DNA from: Zygnema cylindricum
Lineage: Eukaryota > Streptophyta > Zygnematophyceae > Zygnematales > Zygnemataceae
Direction: 5' to 3'
Assembly: GCA_037447655.1 (NCBI GenBank)
Contig: JBBHKE010002559.1
Span: 1 to 62,000 of the forward strand
Length of the DNA: 62,000 nucleotides
Position 1 is the first letter of the stretch. Every line of letters begins with the position of its first letter. The translations under genes and the position numbers were made by a program. This document shows, in pieces, positions 55,725-62,000 of the stretch. The notes beneath the pieces are model-generated. The model saw nothing but the letters and a program-made list of their open reading frames with translations, was not told the DNA's origin and did no database searches.

Positions 55725-58290
55725 CCTCGAAGTTTATATGAATATGTGAGTTTTTCCGGTGGATTGCATGTGTCTTAGATCTCCCCTGAATCTGCAATCT
55801 CTGTGTCACTCATGTCCCTTTTGGGAAGGAAAGAGTCCTCTTCACCTTTGGACTCAAATCTGATTCTTATCTTCTTGGTATATTTAAAAGGGTCAAATGA
55901 CTTCCCTTCATCCATGACAACTAAGTGTTTAACCAGAATGATATCTCTCTTTGTTAAGTCATAGACTCTATATCCTTTGACATCCTCATCATATTCTACA
56001 AAGTATCCAGGTTTTCCCTTAGCATATAGTTTCCAAATTTAACTATCCGTGTCAAGACTGTAAACTTGGCTATAGAATACTTTAAGGTGAGAGATATTTG
56101 GTTTCCTTCCCACCCATCTGTCATAAGGTGTCATTCCCTTTATAGCTAAGGTAAGGACTCTATTTTTAATGTAGTTGGCACAGTTCATGGCCTCTGCCCA
56201 AAATCTATTTCTTAATTTCTTGTCGGCCATCATACTGTATGCACTACCTCCTAGTGTTCGGTTCAACCTCTCAGCTACCCCATTTTGTTAAAGGTTATAT
56301 GGTACGGTTTTCTGGTGTTGAACTCCCTAATCTCTCAAGTATTCCTCAAACTGGTTAGAGGTATATTCCCCTTCATTATCACTCTTTATTCTTTTCTCAC
56401 TCCTCGCTTTATATTCTTTGAAGTAAGTAGATGTTTCAGAATTTGTTTTTAGGAAGTAGACTCTACAGTATCTAGACCAGTCATTGGTTATTATGAACAT
56501 AAATCTCTTTCCTCCAACAAAAGTTACTTTTGCATGTCCCTATAAATTTGTGTTGACCAGATCTAATACTCTCTCTCCTCCATATTTTTCGGCTTTGGGA
56601 AAGGGAAGACTATGAGCCTTACTTTGAGCAGAACCACTACAATCATCCATAATTTCATTTTCCCCAAACTAAATGCCTTCTACTACCTCAAGCTTTTTTA
56701 TTTCCCTCAAGCTATCAAAATGCACATGCCCTAATCATTTATGCCAAATCATCAACTTAGGAACACCAACATAGTAAGCATTCTTCTTTTTATACTCAGA
56801 TTAAGCCTAAACATTCCTTTGCTACCTTTATCTGCCGTGAAGTAAAACTTCATCACCATACTTAGCTCTAAGACACCATTTCTAGTAAAGGTATCAAACT
56901 CTTTGTCATCTAACGCATATGTAGAGACAAGATTTTTACCCAATTCAGGAATATAGAGTGCATCTTAGAATGTGAGTATAAAAGTCTTACCCTCCACTCA
57001 CACTTTAAGATCTACTGACCCCACTAGATCAGTAGTAGCCACTCTCCCATCCACATACTCTATATCTACAGTAAGGATCTTTCTTAGCTTTGTGAAGAGT
57101 TGCTTATCACGACACATATGCATGGATGTACTTGAGTCGATGATCCATCCTTCCTGTGGAGCTTCCTGAATTGCTCCAAAGTCACACTTATGTCTCTGAG
57201 GGGTCTCCTTCTCCTCAAGAATCTTGTCAAGAAGAAGCTCCCCATCCTCCTCAGATGACTCGTTCTCGTTTTCTCCTATCACTTTTGTGACCACAACTGT
57301 CTTTTTCTTCCCTCCGGAAAAACCCCCTCCACGGTTCTCTTGGAGCCTCAACTTCGACAGCTTGAAAAAATCCGCGATAAAGTGTCCTTGCTTTTTTGGA
57401 AAAAATTACAAAGGCCCTTTGGGGGGCTTTGTCTTCCACGTTGATCTTTTTCCCCTTTGTACGGTTTGTTCGGGTCCTTCCTCCATCGGTCCCCTCCTAA
57501 TGCTAGAGCTTGAATGCTCTTTCTTCCTCTCCTAATCTCTATAGTGTTTTCTTGCACAAGTATCAACCGGACCATTGTATTCCACATCCATCAACTATCA
57601 CTCATTTTCGTACTCGGTACTCTATGTTCTCGTACTCGTCTAGTCTCTTCATGATGAGAGTGTTTACTTTCATCTTTATTGTACCTATCCACCCGGCACA
57701 TTCCATCTCCATATACAAACATTAAAGATCATTATAATAATCAAAAATCTTTCCTCATTTGTAACTGTAACTCACTAGCTTTTGCTTAGCCAACTAGAGC
57801 TGTTGAATATTACTTGCTCTATAGATCTCCACCAAACTCACCCACAACTCCTCGGCCTTTTAAATGTGAAGGTGAGGGGTGGCCAAAGCTTCAATGAGGT
57901 GCCTTAGAATGAATTTCTTGGCAGCCATGTTTACGTCTTCCCACATTTGAGTATCGTTCTCCACGGTCTTCACGACCGCCGATCCCATTGTCGTGGCTAT
58001 AAATAGTGAGGGATGTCTCCTTCTCTTTCCCCTTTTCCGACACACTGCTCTCTTTCCCCTTTTCCGACACAGTGTTATCCCCGTCATCTGCCTCTTCTGC
58101 TAAAGTCGTCGTTGCTGCAAGAAACCTAACTCCTCTAAATTCTGGTGGAGTTCCTGAAGGTGGACGTTTCACTTGTCCACTGACGATACCCCATTATCGT
58201 TTTTCGCACAAAGCCCCCATCATCATGGCTTCCCTATAGATGAAACAAGATCCATTAAAGGTGGGCACCCTAGAGGGTGGGCCCATAACC
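55725..58290 (-). pseudogene. Copia B-iii gag, protease and integrase (no RT)
   Basis: On the minus strand the gag ATG (58310-58308) lies in the LTR and leads through the primer site. The UBN2 region is broken into pieces. The frame 58172-57891 has the Thr/Ala-rich N-terminal part, and a knuckle region is near 57410-57370. The protease site reads GWIIDSSTSMHM (DSGAS to DSSTS, dead). The integrase is in fragments: VSTYALDDKEFDTFTRNG (56938), CSGSAQSK (damaged zinc), and the C-terminal WAEAMNCANYIKNRVLTLAI (frame 56266-56039). It ends near 55725 in the acidic linker, so RT-RNase H and the 3' LTR are lost. Confidence 0.88.
58276..58290 (-). promoter_or_regulatory. Copia B-iii primer-binding site (half-tRNA iMet)
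   Basis: The plus strand reads ggtgggcccataacc, so the element strand is exactly ggttatgggcccacc, next to the LTR end TTGCA. It is the third exact copy of the site in the window. Confidence 0.88.
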
Positions 58291-58628
58291 TGCAATTTTG
58301 TGTCCTCCATTGGACTACAGAATTCAGGAAGCCTCTAGATAGTTTTTAACTAACCCACTTCAAGGCACAACCATTGATGCCCAAGAAGGCAAACTGACAG
58401 TCTAACAACACCCCTATGCACCATGGACTCCCTTGAGTCCGCAGCAAAAAAAGTCATTGAAAACGACCTACCAGCTGATAAGTTTTGAACAGGCAAAAAT
58501 GCCAATTTTATACAAAGCTCTCTAAAAGAGAGGTGTCTACCTACCAAATTTCCTAAGTCCTAAACCTCTCTTACAACACCTATCTAATGAAATACAAACT
58601 AATCACACGACTGTAAAGTACTGAATGG
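58291..58628 (-). repeat. Copia B-iii 5' LTR, 3' part only
   Basis: From TGCAATTTTGTGTCC (LTR end, reversed) to about gtaaagtactga, then cut by the copia A-v LTR that starts at 58629. About two thirds of this LTR should lie beyond the right window edge if A-v is a simple insertion into it. Confidence 0.88.
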
Positions 58629-59684
58629 TGAAACCCTGACACCTCCATAAGTCCTCTGAGTGGAAAGCTTCCAAAAAGCCTCTAGGATAACCCTGACCCC
58701 TTTGTGTTTCAGTAAAAACAACTACCACCCTGGCAGACAATAACTTGACCACCTTCACCCTTGTAAAGGCAAGAATTCCTTGAGTGGATAGCAAAAAGAA
58801 TCTCTGAATTTGCTCCCCAGAGTAGTAAGTTATGGAGGGTCAAAGTTGACCTTTTGTACACAAGCTCTCTGGGAGAGAACGTCCTATCTCTTAATTTTTC
58901 TAAGTCCTATCTCTCTCACACACTCTATCTACTAATGTACGGAGCCAATAAGATTACAGTTCCGTACACAAAAGTACAGCTGCCGATGTACTTTCTGTAC
59001 AGACACTGTACGACATGGCCTAAATGTCAACACGTGGTATGTCCAAGTTCGCTCCCTTAATCCTCAGAGATGCCACGATCCAAGGTCATTCCGCCACGTG
59101 TCATTCAATGTGGCGATGACCAAAAATCGCCAAAATCCTCTTCAGTGATCTCGGCGTTAATTCTGGTCGTTCGATTAAATTCGTATTTAATCGTAGCCGT
59201 AATAAATACATGCGCAATATTCGATTCATTAAAGAAATAAATGCGCGGTATTGGTTTTTTATCCGTAGCGTAATCCGTACTTTTACATTACTGGATCTAT
59301 GTATCCAGTAAACAGTTACAGTAAAATGAATTATCCTACCTGATAATGTTTAATTAAATATCAAACCATATACTACGTAACACTACTTAAAGACTTAACG
59401 GCTAAGGCTACCGGCTACCGGCTGTATGCAGTCTGGTAGGTACCAGGATCAAATCCTGTGGCCGACAGATACCTTTTTAGTAAATAAACCCCCAACTAAT
59501 ATATATTTCCCGTAAACCTCTGGATAGGCTAGGTAGCCATGGCTCTAGCTCCCTCTCCAATTTCTTAGTGACTGCGACAAGTTTGAGAGTTGGAGAGAGA
59601 AGTTACAGGTAGACTGCCTCGGTATCTTTCTATATTTCTATTAAGACCTAGAAAATACTTAAAAACGGACCATTAATTTCTACA
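58629..59684 (-). repeat. Copia A-v 3' LTR (1056 bp)
   Basis: TGAAACCCTGACACC to TTAATTTCTACA, a full family A LTR in minus orientation, followed by the purine tract and pol of copia A-v. The five bases to its left are aatgg; the partner duplication would be right of the window. Confidence 0.93.
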
Positions 59685-61125
59685 CTCCCCTTATTTTCTA
59701 GTCAATCTTTAATTTCATACCACACTTCTCCCTCCAGAAAATTAGCTTAGGGGAAGGCACAGGTTTGGTTATCATATCTGCTACCATCTCACTATCTGGT
59801 CGGTACTCTAAACTGATTATTTTTTTTTCTACTTTCTCCCTAGCAAAGTTGAGTCTAATGTCCATGTGTTTGGCTTTAAAATAATGTTTAGGATTGGCAA
59901 AAATAGCGATTGCTGCCTGATTATCACAAAACATTTTCTGCACACCACTCTTAAGGTGACCAAGCTCACCAAGCAAAGACTTGACCCACATCAATTCTTT
60001 TACCGCAGAGCAAGAGGCCATATACTCAGCCTCTATGGTGGACTGAGCAATAACTTTTTGTTGTTTGCTACTCCAACAGCAAGCCTTATCACCCACATAT
60101 AATACATATCCAGAAGTGCATCTCCTCATCGGACCATCACCATAACCGGCATCACTCCAAGTAGTGATGTCAGTATTCTCCCCACCCAAATGCAACCAAA
60201 GATCCCTAGTTCTTATCAAATATCTAAAGACTCTCTTAGCTTCCTCTCAATCCCTCTTAGTGGGAGCATTTAGACTTCTACTCATGACTCCTACAGCTGC
60301 AGCTAAATTCGGCCGGGTACAATTCATAAAATATATTAGACTTCCTACTACTTGCCTGTAAAGAATAGTCTGCATAAACTTCTAATCTTCATGAGATTAT
60401 TCCTCGTCTAAAAGTATGACTCCTTCTTCCTCACTCCCCTCACTTCCCTTCTTCAACTCCATTGGAGTTGTACAACTATTAGCTTTATCCATTTGAATTT
60501 TTTCAAGGATGTTCCCAATTGCTTCCTTTTTAGTCAATCTTATAATTTTTCTTTTTCGGTCTCTCTCTTCTTGAATTCCCAAAATATATTTTGCTTACCC
60601 CATATCCTTCATTTCAAATCTCCCCTTAAGATCGGTTTTCAGTTTATTTATTTTTTCAATTGATTTACTTAAGACAAGCAAATTATCAACATAAATTGCA
60701 ATAAATATAAAACCTTCCTCATCTTCGAAAACATAGATTGAGTGATCTGAGCTGATCTAGATATATCCCAGACCGGTAAGAAACTCATCAAGCTTCTTAT
60801 TCCACAGTGGAGGCACATGTTTCAAACCATAAAGAGATTTAATCAGCCGGCATACCTTACTCTCCTCTCCTTCCTCCACAAACCCTTCCGGTTGTCGCAT
60901 GAAGATCTCCTCTTCCAATTCTCCATGCAAAAAGGCTGTCTTGATGTCCATCTGGTGCACTTCCATGTCTTCCGCTGCTGCCAAGTTGAGAAGTATTCGG
61001 ACGGAGGGAAATCTGACCACCGGGGCAAAGGTTTCCTCATAGTCAATTCCCTTATTTTGTGTAAATCCCTTTGCCACTAATCAGGCCTTGTTGCGCTCGA
61101 TTGTGTTATATAGGTTCAGTTTTAA
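59685..61125 (-). pseudogene. Copia A-v reverse transcriptase-RNase H
   Basis: The frame 60219-59698 is RNase H (TWSDAGYGDGPMRR, IEAEYMASCSAVKE, MFCDNQAAIAIFANPKHYF). The frame 60582-60397 and pieces around it carry the RT thumb. The frame 61077-60757 carries AKGFTQNKGIDYEETFAPVV, VHQMDIKTAFLHGELEEEIF and LIKSLYGLKHVPPLWNK. The catalytic motif near 60695 is YVDN instead of YVDD (gat to aat), so polymerase activity is lost. Frameshifts and stops are moderate in number. Confidence 0.92.
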
Positions 61126-62000
61126 TTAGAAAACCCACTTACAACCAATTAGTTTTCGGTTAGGTGGACAATCCACCAGCTTCCAAGTATCGACTTCCAT
61201 AATTGAGGCCATCTCCTCATTTATGGTTGTCTTCCACCGGTTTCTTTCAGGACAAGTCATCGCCTCTCCATAAGTTTGAGGTTCATCTTGATGAGATAGT
61301 TTAGTTACCTTGTTATTAACCTGTTTTTCTTGAAGTCTTTTGGTACTTCTCCTTCCCCCCTCAAAATCTGAGGCTGGAATAGATGGTTCTCGTGGATTCC
61401 TTCGAACAAACTCAGCTTCTCCCTTGTCACTAAATTCCGAATCAATTTCCACCACGTCTTCCGCTTCGGGTAGTGTTGTCACTAGAGTTTCCACAGTCGA
61501 GTCCTTTTCGGTTTGATTTGTACCTGGAAGAATGTCATCTTCTTTAAAACCTAGATAGTTAGGAAGCTCAAAGTCATCGGAATTTTCTGACTCAAATCTG
61601 ATTTTTATTGACTTTGTATACTTAAAGGGATCCACAAACTTTCATTCATCCATAACTACTAGATGCTTTACTAAGATTATATCTTCCCTTTTTAGATCGT
61701 AAACTCTTTATCCTTTAACATCGTCATCATATCCTAATAAGTATCCCGGTTTTCCTTTAGGATCTAGCTTCCAATTGGAATGATTTGTATCTAGACTGAA
61801 TACTTGACTGCCGAAAACCTTTAAGTGAGATATGTCTGGTTTCTGGCGTGTCCATCTCTCATAAGGTGTTTCATCTTTTATAGCTGATGTAAGAACCCTA
61901 TTTTTGAGGTTATTAGCACAGTTCATTGCTTCTGCCCAAAACCTTTTTCCAATCTTTTTATCTGACAACATACTTCTAGCACTATCACTTAGTGTTCTAT
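61126..62000 (-). pseudogene. Copia A-v integrase C-terminus, cut by the window end
   Basis: The frame 61971-61708 has MLSDKKIGKRFWAEAMNCAN, ISHLKVFGSQVFSLDTNHSN and GKPGYLLGYDDDVKG. The frame 61635-61126 has the acidic linker (MDPFKYTKSIKIRFESENSD, EAEDVVEIDSEFSDKGEAEF) and runs on to the RT start (DTWKLVDCPPNRKLIGCKWV). The element continues past 62000, where gag and the 5' LTR are expected. Confidence 0.92.

Noticed and set aside
1-62000. Firm species assignment (for example a Chara-type alga)
   Set aside because: Retroelement content fits a streptophyte alga, but no host gene, organellar sequence or rRNA is present to prove it.

Overview
This 62-kb window is almost wholly a nested graveyard of LTR retrotransposons. 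I found no intact host gene, rRNA, canonical tRNA gene or CRISPR array. The organism is a eukaryote with a repeat-rich genome. Plant-type Ty1/copia and Ty3/gypsy lineages, a primer site matching eukaryotic initiator tRNA-Met, and a cytosine methyltransferase inside a gypsy element (a capture reported before in charophyte algae and dinoflagellates) suggest a streptophyte (charophyte-like) alga. That assignment is inference.

Layout. 1-2791: 3' half of gypsy element G1 (+), with RT, RNase H, integrase and a C-terminal PHD-like finger, followed by a probable LTR remnant. 3200-6185: gypsy G2 (+), truncated at both ends. 6186-16565: gypsy G3 (-), meeting G2 tail to tail. It encodes gag, protease, a C5 cytosine methyltransferase, RT, RNase H, integrase and a PHD-like finger. 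G3 is split by a copia A element (7318-10947) with a clean 5-bp target duplication. 16566-23007: near-complete copia A (-). 23008-23174: remnant copied again near 30.1-30.3 kb. 23175-23184: N gap. 23185-29049: the only sizeable stretch not made of recognisable LTR elements, with a pyrimidine tract, a decayed minus-strand coding region and a GA microsatellite. 29050-30520: copia A LTRs. 30656-36704: copia A (+) carrying a solo LTR of family B. 36705-42897: copia B (+). 42898-47955: gag-protease of an unclassified element X, carrying a solo LTR of family C. 47956-53271: fragments of copia A, B and A'. 53272-55724: unassigned, with short tandem repeats. 55725-62000: copia B and copia A fragments on the minus strand.

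How the parts work together. Copia families A and B share an unusual plan. LTRs are about 1.05 kb. The gag start codon lies about 20 bp inside the 3' end of the LTR. The primer-binding site matches the anticodon arm of initiator tRNA-Met (half-tRNA priming, as in Drosophila copia) and is translated as part of gag. The LTRs carry an antisense tRNA-like module and palindromes in U3. Nearly every coding region is broken; the longest intact frame is a 503-codon copia RT-RNase H at 47985-49496. The most notable content is the methyltransferase plus PHD-like finger carried by gypsy element G3: a DNA-methylation enzyme and a putative chromatin-reading module in one retroelement, now decayed.
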